A stretch of 64,000 nucleotides of DNA. Source: Alphaproteobacteria bacterium. Its GTDB lineage: Bacteria; Pseudomonadota; Alphaproteobacteria; Rhizobiales; Hyphomicrobiaceae. The stretch covers positions 1-64,000 of the forward strand of contig JAHJSN010000192.1 of assembly GCA_018830445.1 (NCBI GenBank), read 5' to 3'. The position numbers and the translations under genes are program-made. Within the stretch, counting starts at the first letter, position 1, and each line of letters begins with the position of its first letter. The notes beneath the pieces were generated by a model. It saw only the letters and a list, made by a program, of their open reading frames with translations, did not search any database and was not told the DNA's origin. This document shows positions 52,396-61,685 of the stretch, one piece after another.

Positions 52396-53439
52396 ATGAA
52401 CAGCATAAATACGAACGTTGCGGCGATGACCGCGCTCCAATCGCTCAACCAGACGAACAAGAATCTTCTGGAAACTCAACAGAGGATTTCAACGGGTCTT
52501 CGCGTGAATAGTGCGCAGGACGACGCCGCATACTTCTCAATGGCAACGACTATGCGCTCGGACAGCCGCTCGCTGTCGACCGTCAACGATGCACTGGGCC
52601 TTGGAGCCGCGACTGTCGACGTCGCCTACACTGCCGTCACCAGCGCTATTGAAGTCGCCGACGAAATGAAGGCGAAACTCGTGGCCGCTCGCGAGCCCGG
52701 TGTTGACCGATCCAAGGTGCAGAGCGAGATCGACGCGCTCCAGGATCAGCTGCGCTCGATCGCCGGCTCAGCCTCTTTCACGGGTGAGAACTTTCTTTCA
52801 GTAGACAATGGCCAGGATGCTGGCGGCACCTACACATACACCGACACCGAAGAGGTTGTCGCTTCCTTCACTCGGTCCGGCAACGCCGTTTCCGTTGGTA
52901 CGATTTCGATCGACGTATCGAGCACCTACCTGTTCAACTCGAACACCGACGGCCAGGGCGGCGCAGCCGGCAGCGGCTCTGCGACCGCCGGTCAACTCGG
53001 CATCCTCGGCTCGCAGCGCTATACCGCGGCAGAGGCGGCAGCCTCTACTGAAGCAACCGCTGTCGCCGGGGGCATCGTTGCCGGAGCCGATACGGGTTCG
53101 ATCGTCGTTGCTTCCCACGATGGCACGTCCGAAATCGATGTCAGCACCGCAAGCGATACCGAGATCGACGACTTCATTTCCGCTGTCGATCGCGCCATCC
53201 AGGATATGACGACTTCGGCGAGCGATCTTGGTTCGGCCAAGAAGCGTATCGATCTGCAGCAGGATTTCGTCGGCGCGTTGATGGATTCGATCGACCGTGG
53301 GATCGGGGCGCTTGTCGACGCGGACATGAACGAAGAGTCGACGCGTCTGCAGGCTCTGCAGGTTCAACAGCAGCTTGGCATCCAGTCGCTTTCGATCGCC
53401 AACTCGTCGGCCCAGAACATCCTGTCGCTGTTCCGCTAA
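52396..53439 (+). CDS. fliC: Flagellin
   Basis: 347 residues. The N-terminal D0/D1 domain is SINTNVAAMTALQSLNQTNKNLLETQQRISTGLRVNSAQDDAAYFSMATTMRSD. The C-terminal domain is KKRIDLQQDFVGALMDSIDRGIGALVDADMNEESTRLQALQVQQQLGIQSLSIANSSAQNILSLFR. The middle, about residues 140-260, is short and rich in Ala/Gly/Thr/Ser, the surface-exposed part. It is the only flagellin gene in the window; rhizobia often have several copies together. A structured leader precedes it and GTAGGGACA stands near the start. Confidence 0.96.
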   Translation: MNSINTNVAAMTALQSLNQTNKNLLETQQRISTGLRVNSAQDDAAYFSMATTMRSDSRSLSTVNDALGLGAATVDVAYTAVTSAIEVADEMKAKLVAAREPGVDRSKVQSEIDALQDQLRSIAGSASFTGENFLSVDNGQDAGGTYTYTDTEEVVASFTRSGNAVSVGTISIDVSSTYLFNSNTDGQGGAAGSGSATAGQLGILGSQRYTAAEAAASTEATAVAGGIVAGADTGSIVVASHDGTSEIDVSTASDTEIDDFISAVDRAIQDMTTSASDLGSAKKRIDLQQDFVGALMDSIDRGIGALVDADMNEESTRLQALQVQQQLGIQSLSIANSSAQNILSLFR

Positions 53440-53473
53440 GCCTCGACGAGGGTTAGCCACTACAACGCAAATA

Positions 53474-53499
53474 GGTCACGTCCGCCCACGGGCGTGACC
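53474..53499 (+). terminator. Possible terminator after the flagellin gene
   Basis: GGTCACG and CGTGACC, with a further CCG/CGG pair inside, form a strong short hairpin 34 nt after the flagellin stop. No T-run follows, so it could instead protect the mRNA 3' end. Confidence 0.4.
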
Positions 53500-53585
53500 C
53501 ATAACGCATTATGATTTGCCAAGATCATTCTCGCACAAGCTTGATCGACGATTTTAGGCTCCGATGTAAATAGGAGCTTTGATGC

Positions 53586-55223
53586 GTGACTTCCGCGATA
53601 GGGCAAGAGCAGCTTTCCCTGCTTTTCAGCAGCTTGCAGCAATTGGGCGCTCGCCGGCTCGGTGCGCTGGGCGCCGTCGGCCTGGCCGTCGTTCTGGCGG
53701 TGGGGATCGGCACCTATTATCTCAGCCGTCCGCCGATGGAGGTTCTCTACAGTGGACTGGAGAGCCAGGATGTCGGTCGCATCTCGGCGGCGCTTGAACG
53801 CGCAGGCGTGACCTTCGATGTGAGCGCCGAGGGCAAGAGCATCTTCGTTGCGTACGGCAACACCGCCCGGGCACGCATGCTTCTGGCCCAGCAAGGATTG
53901 CCGAGTGGCGCTTCGAGCGGCTATGAGCTGTTTGACCAGCTGGGATCGATGGGCCTGACCTCGTTCATGCAGGAGGTCACGCGTGTCAGGGCGCTTGAGG
54001 GCGAGATCTCACGAACCGTCCAGTCGATGGAAGGCATCCAGGCCGCCCGCGTACATCTCGTGCTGCCCGATCCAGGTTCGTTCCGCCGAAAGCAGCGGCC
54101 CCCATCCGCGTCAGTCGTCGTCAGGTTGGTCGGCGCGCCGGGTGCGTTTCACGGCACGCCGGCTATTCGCCACCTCGTTGCAGCCGCCGTTCCGGGCATG
54201 ACGCTGGAGCAGGTTTCGGTCCTGAGCACTGAAGGATCGGTGCTTGCCGCCGCCGGAGACGATTCCTCCGCCGCGCCACAGAACATGCTCGAACTCGAAA
54301 AAAGCATGAGCGATCAGATCGAAGAGGCTGCCGGGCACACGCTGGCGCCGTTTCTTGGGTTGGGGAACTACCGCGTCAGCGTTTCAATTCGACTCAACAC
54401 CGACAAGAAGCAGACCAGCGAGCAGACCTTCGACCCCGAATCGCGTGTCGAGCGGTCGGTCAAAGTCGTACGCGAGGAAGGCAAAACCGAAAACCGCGCG
54501 TCGAATTCGGCAGTCGGAGTCGAGGAGAACATACCCGTCGAGGAAGGGGATGCCACGACCGGGGATCAGAGCCGACGGCAGGAGGAACGCCGCGAGGAGT
54601 TGACCAACTATGAATTGAATTCCCGCCGCGTCGAAACTGAAAGCAACGGCTACCGAGTCGAGGCAATGACCATGGCGGTTCTCGTCAACCGCAAACGGCT
54701 GATCGAAAGCCTGGGTGGTTCGCCGGCCGAAGCCGAGATCACCCAGAGGCTGGATGAACTCTCCAAGATCGTATCGGCCGCCACCGGATTGAAGGACGAG
54801 CGTGGCGACCGGATCGAAGTGTCTGCTATCGATTTCCTTGCCGATGGCGACGGCCTGCAGCCGATTGCGGGCCTCTCGATCCTCGATCACCTGCTGCGCA
54901 ACATTCCAACGATCATCAATGCCTTCGCGGTGCTTGCGGTGATTGCGGTTGTGCTGCAGTTCGGGCTGAAGCCGGCCTTGCAGGCCATCGCCCAGTCGCC
55001 GCCGCCGATCGCGCTGGAATCCGCAGACGGCAGCCCCCAGGCTGCCGCGCTCCCCAACGGTGTCCAGGGAGAGGCGTTGACGGGCGATCTCGCGCGGCTC
55101 CGCGGCCCGGAGTCGAGTGCCAGGATGACGCCGAGAGTCCGGCTCGAGAAGTTGGTTGAAATCGAGGAAGAGCAGATCGTCGAAGTGCTCAAGCAATGGA
55201 TCAGGAAAGGAGTCGCGAGATGA
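53586..55223 (+). CDS. fliF: Flagellar MS-ring protein FliF
   Basis: 545 residues from a GTG with AGGAG nine bases upstream. FliF forms the membrane ring on which the rod, export gate and C-ring assemble. The N-terminal helix (GALGAVGLAVVLAVGIGTYYL) is followed by VLYSGLESQDVGRISAALERAGV and YELFDQLGSMGLTSFMQEVTRVRALEGEISRTVQSMEGIQAARVHLVLP. The second helix is IINAFAVLAVIAVVLQFGL, and the C-terminal FliG-binding segment is near IEEEQIVEVLKQWI. The stop overlaps the next gene by ATGA. Confidence 0.95.
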   Translation: MTSAIGQEQLSLLFSSLQQLGARRLGALGAVGLAVVLAVGIGTYYLSRPPMEVLYSGLESQDVGRISAALERAGVTFDVSAEGKSIFVAYGNTARARMLLAQQGLPSGASSGYELFDQLGSMGLTSFMQEVTRVRALEGEISRTVQSMEGIQAARVHLVLPDPGSFRRKQRPPSASVVVRLVGAPGAFHGTPAIRHLVAAAVPGMTLEQVSVLSTEGSVLAAAGDDSSAAPQNMLELEKSMSDQIEEAAGHTLAPFLGLGNYRVSVSIRLNTDKKQTSEQTFDPESRVERSVKVVREEGKTENRASNSAVGVEENIPVEEGDATTGDQSRRQEERREELTNYELNSRRVETESNGYRVEAMTMAVLVNRKRLIESLGGSPAEAEITQRLDELSKIVSAATGLKDERGDRIEVSAIDFLADGDGLQPIAGLSILDHLLRNIPTIINAFAVLAVIAVVLQFGLKPALQAIAQSPPPIALESADGSPQAAALPNGVQGEALTGDLARLRGPESSARMTPRVRLEKLVEIEEEQIVEVLKQWIRKGVAR

Positions 55224-55849
55224 GATTTACGCCGGCCTTCATGGTTCTGGAGGAACTCGACTCTGCTGGGGAAGTGGGCCGGGCTCTCGGGTGGGGGATC
55301 AGTGCCGAAGTGCAGAAACCTGTGCAACGCAGGGTCAAGGTTCTCACCGAGAATGATCTGAAGCAGGCCTACGATGAGGGCCAGGAAGCTGGATACCTGA
55401 CCGCGACGGCCGAGTTCGAAGTCGTCCTCGCTCAGCGCGACGCGGAGGCGCGCGCCAGGCTTGCCGAAGTCGAGCAGGAGTTCGCGCAGAATTGTGGTGC
55501 GAGACTCGCCGAAGACCTGACAACCGCAATCCAGGAAATTCGCAAGGAACTGGCTGACGAGGCGGCAAAGTCGGTATTGCCGTTGATCGATAGCCGCCTG
55601 CGGGCGATTGCGGTCGAAGATCTCGCCGAATGCATAATGGAAGTGGGAAACGGCGGTGGCGTTGGCGAATTGCGCCTCAAGGGGCCCTCTGCATTGATCG
55701 GCGCGATGGAACAGCAGCTGCCTGAGGGGTGGAACGTCACCGCGACGGTGGATGAGGGCGCGGTCGAACTGACTGCCCAGATCGACTCCAGCCTGTTCCG
55801 GACCCAGATAGAAAACTGGGTGAAGCGCGTTGAGGAGGCTGCGCCATGA
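55220..55849 (+). CDS. FliH-like flagellar export regulator
   Basis: 209 residues from the ATG at 55220, overlapping the fliF stop and preceded by AGGAG; a frame from 55196 is not used. The organisation fits FliH/YscL: VLTENDLKQAYDEGQEAGYLTATAEFE near the start, a coiled coil (AEVEQEFAQNCGARLAEDLTTAIQEIRKELADEAAKSVLPLIDSRL), and a C-terminal FliI-binding-like domain (GELRLKGPSALIGAMEQQLPEGWNVTATVDEGAVELTAQIDSSLFRTQIENWVKRV). FliH inhibits and docks the FliI ATPase. The position between fliF and motB supports this. It ends in an ATGA overlap with motB. Confidence 0.75.
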   Translation: MRFTPAFMVLEELDSAGEVGRALGWGISAEVQKPVQRRVKVLTENDLKQAYDEGQEAGYLTATAEFEVVLAQRDAEARARLAEVEQEFAQNCGARLAEDLTTAIQEIRKELADEAAKSVLPLIDSRLRAIAVEDLAECIMEVGNGGGVGELRLKGPSALIGAMEQQLPEGWNVTATVDEGAVELTAQIDSSLFRTQIENWVKRVEEAAP

Positions 55850-57066
55850 GCGAGGACGTCGCCGCCAGCGAAATCATTATCGTTCGCCGCAGGGGGCATG
55901 GTCACGACGACGGCCACGGAAGCACGGCGTGGAAGATTGCGTTTGCCGATTTCATGACCGCGATGATGGCGCTCTTTCTCGTTTTGTGGCTGACGAATGC
56001 CACCGACATGGCGACCAAGAAGCAGATCGCGACGTATTTCAATCCGATCGAACTTACCGACATCCAACCGCTGGAAAAAGGTATCCGCGCTGCCGACGGC
56101 GAGGTGATCGTCGACAGGGAAATCGACGAGGTTGGACAACAGGGAAGTTCCAAGGGGGCGGGCGAACAACCCGGCACGCTGGACGGTGGCCCGGAAAAGA
56201 TAAACCGGCCGCTGTTTTCGGATCCCTATGACGTGATCCGGAAGCTGTCCGAAAAGGTTGGTTCGGACGGAGCCGGACTGTCTGCCCAGGCGGACGCCAA
56301 CGGTGGCGGGCCGGCGGTCGAAAAGGGCGACGCCTACCGTGATCCTTTTGACCCGGCTTTCCGCAGCGAAACGCTGGCGATGGCCCGAAGTGAATCCAAG
56401 GGCGCTTCGAAGACCACCGGCAGCGAACCTCATCTTTCGCGCGAAGAGACGCCGAAACAGTCTGGAGTCGAAGTCAACGGCGATCGGCTGCCCCACAAGT
56501 CTTCGACCGGCGCGGCCGAACCTGTCGCCGGCAACGACACTGAACAAGCTGAGCGGCCGGACAAGGCTGAAGAACTCGAGCAACAGCAGCGTGCAGCGGT
56601 GAAGCGGGACGCAAAGTTGGTCGCCGCCGAGTTGAAGAAGGAGTTTGCGAACGTTGAAGCGAGCGAACTTCCCAGCGTCGAGGTGTCGGTCGTGCCCGAA
56701 GGCATATTGATCAGCCTCACCGACCATTCCGAGTTTGAAATGTTTTCGAGTGCCTCTGCCCGGCCGGGTGCGCGGCTCACCGAGCTGATTGGCAAGATCG
56801 GCGTCATCCTGAAGTCGATGGAAGGTGCCATCGTGGTTGGCGGGCACACCGATGCGCGTCCCTTCAGAACGGCGGGCAATGACAACTGGCAGCTTTCCAT
56901 CGCACGCGCCTATGCTGCCTATGACGCGCTGGCGGCAGCAGGCATCGAACAGCAACGCTTCGAGCGGATCGAGGGCTACGCGGACCGCAAGCTCAGAGAC
57001 GAGGCAGATCCCAACGCGGCGGTCAACCGCCGGATTGAAGTGCTGCTGCGCAAGAGGCTCGAATGA
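55846..57066 (+). CDS. motB: Flagellar motor stator protein MotB
   Basis: 406 residues. The single membrane helix follows WKIAFADFMTAMMALFLVLWL, in which Asp35 is the proton-binding residue. A long disordered Glu/Lys/Ser-rich linker (about 80-260) is typical of rhizobial MotB. The OmpA-type peptidoglycan-binding domain at the end includes VVGGHTDARPF, WQLSIARAYAAYDAL and NRRIEVLLRKRL. motC and motD follow directly. The partner motA is 13 kb upstream. Confidence 0.94.
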   Translation: MSEDVAASEIIIVRRRGHGHDDGHGSTAWKIAFADFMTAMMALFLVLWLTNATDMATKKQIATYFNPIELTDIQPLEKGIRAADGEVIVDREIDEVGQQGSSKGAGEQPGTLDGGPEKINRPLFSDPYDVIRKLSEKVGSDGAGLSAQADANGGGPAVEKGDAYRDPFDPAFRSETLAMARSESKGASKTTGSEPHLSREETPKQSGVEVNGDRLPHKSSTGAAEPVAGNDTEQAERPDKAEELEQQQRAAVKRDAKLVAAELKKEFANVEASELPSVEVSVVPEGILISLTDHSEFEMFSSASARPGARLTELIGKIGVILKSMEGAIVVGGHTDARPFRTAGNDNWQLSIARAYAAYDALAAAGIEQQRFERIEGYADRKLRDEADPNAAVNRRIEVLLRKRLE

Positions 57067-58325
57067 TTTCATATCCCGGCGCGGTTACCAGCCCCCTGCC
57101 CCTGCTCCGGTCACGGTCACGATATGTCGGCCTCCTGCTCGCAATGGGCGGCGCCTGGGCACTGCCGGCCATCGCTGCTGACGCCGCAGCAGCCACCGAA
57201 CCGCACGTCCTGGTCCGACAACTGGTTGGCGAACAGGCACGCATCATTCAGGGTGACCGCAACGCCTTCGACGGTTTTCAGAAGAAGGTTGTCGCAGTGA
57301 GTCGCGCACTGCAGGATGCCGACACGACGGTCTGGATCGATAACGAGAAAAACACACGCGCCGCTATCAAGCTGGTGTTGAGTGGAGGTCCGCCCGGAAT
57401 TCTGAAAAAACTGCTTGCCGCGCATGCGATTGGCGAGCCCTTCGAGTTGCTCGCGAAAGCAACCGTGGCCTTCGCGGAAGGCCGAAAGCCGCAAGCCTAT
57501 GCCTACTTTCAGAAGATCGACCATCGCAAGCTGAGCCCTAGCCTTGGGGGACACGTCGCCTTGGTCAAGGCGCTCGTTGGCGGCGCCGGCCGGAGCGAGG
57601 AAGCATATTCGCTGCTCGACGACGCCTGCCTGCTTTCCCCCGGCACCATCGTCGAGGAAGCGGCCCTTCGCCGCCATGCACCGGCCGCCGCATCTGCCGG
57701 TAGGCTGGAGCGGTTCGAGGCCTTGGCGCTGCGCTACTTCCGGCGGTTCCCCAATTCGCTTTATGGCGACGGCCTGTTGTCCGAATTGGCAGTCACGCTC
57801 GCCCGGCAAGACTACGGCGCAACGCCAAAACGAGTCCGTGCCTTCGAGCGCATTCTTTCGCAGCTCACGACGAAGAAGCAGCAGACATTATTGTCCGAGG
57901 TCTTGAAGGAAAGCTTGGCGCTCGGCCACATCGTGACGGCCAGATTTTCTCTCACAAAACAGCAGTTGCTGCCGGTCGATATCGCCGCGGGGTCGGCTGA
58001 AAATCGTTTGTATGAAGCCGCAACCCTCATACTGAGCGACGACTTCGATGCCGGTGTGGCAGCTCTGGAGCGCATCGACACGACCCGATTGCAAAGGCCG
58101 GAACTGCAACTGGCGGAAGCAGCGGGCCGACTGGTCACCGCAATATCGAAAGTGGCGGTAGCGCCAGATGGAAAAATTGCCAAACACACGGGACAGGTCG
58201 CCGGCGATTCGCCGGCCGCACCCGAAAGCGCAGGAGCTGAAGCCGATATTGCACCAGATGCCCATATCGCCAGCCGCCGAATCATCGACGCGGTCGATAG
58301 CTTCCTGGCGGAGATTGATTCATGA
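57063..58325 (+). CDS. motC: Chemotaxis/motility protein MotC
   Basis: 420 residues. A periplasmic protein of Rhizobiales that binds MotB and controls rotary speed. A signal peptide is visible (YVGLLLAMGGAWALPAIAADA). The mature protein is TPR-like and helical: PHVLVRQLVGEQARIIQGD, GGPPGILKKLLAAHAIGEPFELLAKATVAFAEGRKPQAYAYF and LEEAALRRHAP-like stretches, then FEALALRYFRRFPNSLYG. The start overlaps motB and the stop overlaps motD, each by ATGA. Its chaperone MotE is encoded at 49552. Confidence 0.9.
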   Translation: MISYPGAVTSPLPLLRSRSRYVGLLLAMGGAWALPAIAADAAAATEPHVLVRQLVGEQARIIQGDRNAFDGFQKKVVAVSRALQDADTTVWIDNEKNTRAAIKLVLSGGPPGILKKLLAAHAIGEPFELLAKATVAFAEGRKPQAYAYFQKIDHRKLSPSLGGHVALVKALVGGAGRSEEAYSLLDDACLLSPGTIVEEAALRRHAPAAASAGRLERFEALALRYFRRFPNSLYGDGLLSELAVTLARQDYGATPKRVRAFERILSQLTTKKQQTLLSEVLKESLALGHIVTARFSLTKQQLLPVDIAAGSAENRLYEAATLILSDDFDAGVAALERIDTTRLQRPELQLAEAAGRLVTAISKVAVAPDGKIAKHTGQVAGDSPAAPESAGAEADIAPDAHIASRRIIDAVDSFLAEIDS

Positions 58326-59869
58326 GTCTTGACGAACCGCTGCGCAATAATACCACGCCACGCACCTCGAATGCCGCTGGGACCAGGACACAACCAACCT
58401 CGGCAGCGAAGGCTGAAAGCATCGTCGGCGACGATTTCGCAACAACCGTGGAACGAGCCGCAAGGCAACTTCAGCAACCCGGTGAGAACTCCGCGCGCGT
58501 TCGCGGCGACACCGGCCCTCAACCACGCGACGCAAGCGGCATGACAACGGGCAGCCCGCGCGCGCATGCGCAGGGCACGATGTCGGAGTTGTCGAGTGCA
58601 CCCGACGAGAGTGCAGATGAACTCACGCAAACGCTGGCCGCAGCGCTCCCTGAAGATCTTGCGGCCACGGTCGCTGCGGACTCATACCCGGGCCGATCGC
58701 GTCAACCCTTGTCGATGGGCGGGATGTTGGCGGTTGGAAATAGTGATGCGAGCCTGTTGATCGGCGGCAGGCCAGTTTCGGAAACAGTCGCGCCAACTAC
58801 GGCTGGCGCCGACTTGAATGCGAGTTCGCAAGAAACTGCCAGGCTGCGGCCGCCAACTGATTTTCCGGCGTCTGCAAGCCGCCTTCCGTCCGCTGCCGTG
58901 GCCCGATCCGAGCAGGAAATGTCCGCCCCGCTTCCGACCAACCCTGCTGCCGGCAACGCACTCCAGGATATCGTCCGCGATACCGTCCAGAGATGGACTG
59001 AGAGGCCATCTGCGAAACTGGCTAGCCCGCAAGAGTATCTGGAACTCAAGGTACTCCACCGTGAAAAGCACCTGCCGGTGAGGCCGCTTGCCGGGCCGGG
59101 CGGTGGAACCGATCCTGCGCAACAGCCGGAGGAAGAAAATCAGCCGGCCGAACCAGGGCCGATGTTGGCGACCCGCCGGTCGGCTGGGAGGGCGACGACA
59201 GCTGCAAGTCTCCTCCAGCCAAGTAATCCGCAAAGTGATCGGACCGGCGCCGCTGCGACTGCAATGGGCGGCGGCGAACCTGTTGTCGGAGCAGATCTGG
59301 GGCAAAGTGAAGACTTCGTCCAGCAAATCGCCAGGAGAATTCTGAGTGAAGTCGCGACCTCAGCCAGGGTGGGCAGGGTAGGACCAAGCTCACCAGCCCA
59401 GCTCAATGCACCGGTTGGAGGCAACGTTATCCGAATTCTCGAAGTGGCCCTCGAACCGGCATCCCTGGGTGCTCTGAAGGTAAGGTTGTCACTGCGCGGG
59501 CAGGAGCTGTCGGTCAGCCTATCGGCGGACACGCAGTCTGCACTCGACGCCATCAACAACGACCGCGAAAGCCTCGAAGCCGCACTCAAGGGGGCGGGTT
59601 ATGCGCTCGATGAGTTGAAAATCCAGCGGGCTGACCAGGAGTTTTCGCGAACGCCCGCGCAAGCCCAGGACCAGGGTCTGCGCGGTGATGGCGGAAACAA
59701 GGATTGGACGACGGGGCGCGGAGGCGGACACGCCGGCACGTCCGGATCTGCGCAGGGAGGATCAGGCGATGAGGGAACCGCTCCGGAAAGAAATAGCGAC
59801 AACGAACACGGTGCGAACACACGGGACGTTCGTACTGGCTTATCTGGTACCCGCTCTGTTGTCGTTTAG
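58322..59869 (+). CDS. motD: MotD/FliK hook-length control protein
   Basis: 515 residues. The first 350 are disordered and rich in Pro, Ala, Thr, Ser and Gly, as in FliK proteins. The C-terminal Flg_hook domain is VIRILEVALEPASLGALKVRLSLRGQELSVSLSADTQSALDAINNDRESLEAALKGAGYALDELKIQ. In Sinorhizobium the motD product was re-identified as FliK. It switches export specificity at FlhB once the hook has the right length. It overlaps motC by ATGA and its last 100 bases overlap the transglycosylase gene. Confidence 0.9.
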   Translation: MSLDEPLRNNTTPRTSNAAGTRTQPTSAAKAESIVGDDFATTVERAARQLQQPGENSARVRGDTGPQPRDASGMTTGSPRAHAQGTMSELSSAPDESADELTQTLAAALPEDLAATVAADSYPGRSRQPLSMGGMLAVGNSDASLLIGGRPVSETVAPTTAGADLNASSQETARLRPPTDFPASASRLPSAAVARSEQEMSAPLPTNPAAGNALQDIVRDTVQRWTERPSAKLASPQEYLELKVLHREKHLPVRPLAGPGGGTDPAQQPEEENQPAEPGPMLATRRSAGRATTAASLLQPSNPQSDRTGAAATAMGGGEPVVGADLGQSEDFVQQIARRILSEVATSARVGRVGPSSPAQLNAPVGGNVIRILEVALEPASLGALKVRLSLRGQELSVSLSADTQSALDAINNDRESLEAALKGAGYALDELKIQRADQEFSRTPAQAQDQGLRGDGGNKDWTTGRGGGHAGTSGSAQGGSGDEGTAPERNSDNEHGANTRDVRTGLSGTRSVVV

Positions 59870-60497
59870 CCTGTGTTGGCAATCCACGCCGGCGGCAGCC
59901 GGCGATTGTGAAAACGAGATCAACAAGGCAGCGCAAAAACACGGGGTTCCCGTCGAGGTGCTTCAGGCGGTCGGCGAAACCGAGACCGGCCGCGGCGACG
60001 GGTTGCGCGCGAACGCACTCAATGTCGCCGGTCGCTCGCATTACGACTTGACCCCTGAAGAGGCGAAACGAATTTTTGCCGATGCGAGCCGGCGGGGTAT
60101 CAAGCTGATTGATGTCGGCTGCATGCAGATCAACCATCACTACCATAAGCAGCATTTCACCTCGGTTTCCGACATGTTGGAGCCCGCGCGCAACGTCGAC
60201 TACGCCGCGCGGTTCTTGCGGGAGCTCTATCAGGAGGAGAACAACTGGACGGTTGCCGTCGCGCGCTACCACGCCGGAAAGCGCAACCAGCCGGCGCAGA
60301 GGAGATACGTCTGCGCGGTAATCGGGAAGCTCATCGCGGCCGGCAAGGCAGCCTGGACCAACGCGGCGCGGACGTTCTGCGGAGAGCATCAAAAGACCAT
60401 TTCCGGAAACCAGTCCATCGCGCAGGGGAAAGTCCGGGCGGCTGACAATGGCTGGACGGCAAGTGTCCGGGATGCACGGACCGCAACCGGCGAATGA
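59769..60497 (+). CDS. Lytic transglycosylase-like protein
   Basis: 242 residues from the ATG at 59769 with GGAGG upstream; a longer frame from 59685 is a shadow of motD. A signal or anchor helix is visible (GTFVLAYLVPALLSFSLCWQSTPAAA). The SLT-like domain has the likely catalytic glutamate in AVGETETGRGDG, followed by DVGCMQINHHYH and the fold-closing YAARFLRELYQEENNWTVAVARYHAGKRN. In flagellar clusters such enzymes open the peptidoglycan for the rod, a role fitting FlgJ proteins that lack a muramidase. It overlaps motD by about 100 nt. Confidence 0.85.
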   Translation: MREPLRKEIATTNTVRTHGTFVLAYLVPALLSFSLCWQSTPAAAGDCENEINKAAQKHGVPVEVLQAVGETETGRGDGLRANALNVAGRSHYDLTPEEAKRIFADASRRGIKLIDVGCMQINHHYHKQHFTSVSDMLEPARNVDYAARFLRELYQEENNWTVAVARYHAGKRNQPAQRRYVCAVIGKLIAAGKAAWTNAARTFCGEHQKTISGNQSIAQGKVRAADNGWTASVRDARTATGE

Positions 60498-60595
60498 AGA
60501 CGATGCGCAAGGTCTGGGAAAGTTCCTCGGGCTAGCAACTGACCTGATTATTCTGGCCGGCGACGGGTTGTGGCTCAACTGGTATTGGGGCAGTG

Positions 60596-61615
60596 ATGGC
60601 TTCCGAAGACACCATGTCCGACTTAGACCGCAGAGGGCGTCTGACGGGTCTGGAAAAGGCAACGATTCTGCTGCTCGCGATGGGCAAGCCGCTTGCGGAC
60701 CGTATCGTGAAGAAGTTCGACAGCGAAGACCTGAAGCGCGTCGCAAGTTCTGCTTCGAACCTTGGTACGATAGAGCGGCCGCTACTCGACCGGATCGTTG
60801 ACGATCTGGTCGAACAGCTCGAAGTCGGCACCGACCTGGTTGCCTCTTCGAGCCAGGCAGAGGAGCTGATTTCCGGCGTCGTCTCGGAAGAGGACGCGGC
60901 TCAGATCATGGAAGCCGTCAACGGCTCATCCAGCAAGACGGTCTGGCCACGCCTTTCGCGGACACCGGAATCGAGCGTCTCGAAATTCCTCATGCAGGAA
61001 CACCCCCAGACCGTCGCCTACGTTTTGTCGAAGGTGGCACCCGATCTGGCGGCTTCCATCGTTGGCCAAATGCCCGCCGATCTGCGCAATAGCGTCATGC
61101 GGCGCATGCTGGCGCTGAAGCCCTTGACCGAGGAAGCAGCCGGTCTGCTCGAAGAGATCCTGGCCGAAAACCTGTTGTCCGGGGTTACCTCGGATGGCGA
61201 TTCGAACCTCCAGTCCAAGTTGGCTGCGGTGCTCAACAAGCTCGAAAAGCCGCAGATGGATGAGGCGCTCAGGAGTATCGAAGCGGCAAACCCGAAAGAG
61301 GCCAAGGTTGTCCGGGGTCTGCTGTTCGTCTTCGACGACATCGTCAAGCTTGCTCCCGACGCGCGCGCCAAACTGTTCGATGAAGTCCCCACCGAAGTCA
61401 CAGTGATGGCGCTGAAGGAGGCCGAGCCGGAGGTCATCGAGGCGGCCTTGAGCGGTGTCTCCTCGCGGGGCAGGAGGATGATCGAGCAGGAGTTGTCAGG
61501 TGGCGCCCCTGCATCGAAGAAAGACATTCAGAAGGCGCAGCGGTGGATTGCCGATCTGGTGCTCGACATGGCCGATCGCGGCCTGATCGAATTGCAGCGC
61601 GCCGACGGCGAGTAA
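60596..61615 (+). CDS. fliG: Flagellar motor switch protein FliG
   Basis: 339 residues from the ATG at 60596 (GGGG six bases upstream; a GTG one codon earlier is in frame). FliG transmits torque from MotA. Segments typical of the family: LTGLEKATILLLAMGKPLADRIVKKFDSEDLKRV, FLMQEHPQTVAYVLSKVAPDLAASIVGQMPADLRNSVMRRML, and the C-terminal charged helix region FVFDDIVKLAPDARAKLFDEVPTEVTVMAL. The order is followed by fliM 70 nt downstream. Confidence 0.95.
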   Translation: MASEDTMSDLDRRGRLTGLEKATILLLAMGKPLADRIVKKFDSEDLKRVASSASNLGTIERPLLDRIVDDLVEQLEVGTDLVASSSQAEELISGVVSEEDAAQIMEAVNGSSSKTVWPRLSRTPESSVSKFLMQEHPQTVAYVLSKVAPDLAASIVGQMPADLRNSVMRRMLALKPLTEEAAGLLEEILAENLLSGVTSDGDSNLQSKLAAVLNKLEKPQMDEALRSIEAANPKEAKVVRGLLFVFDDIVKLAPDARAKLFDEVPTEVTVMALKEAEPEVIEAALSGVSSRGRRMIEQELSGGAPASKKDIQKAQRWIADLVLDMADRGLIELQRADGE

Positions 61616-61685
61616 CTGACCGCCGATTTTCGCTGTTTTCTGTGGCTCCGCCGGGCCTTCAGTACGAACCAATGGAGTGGACGCA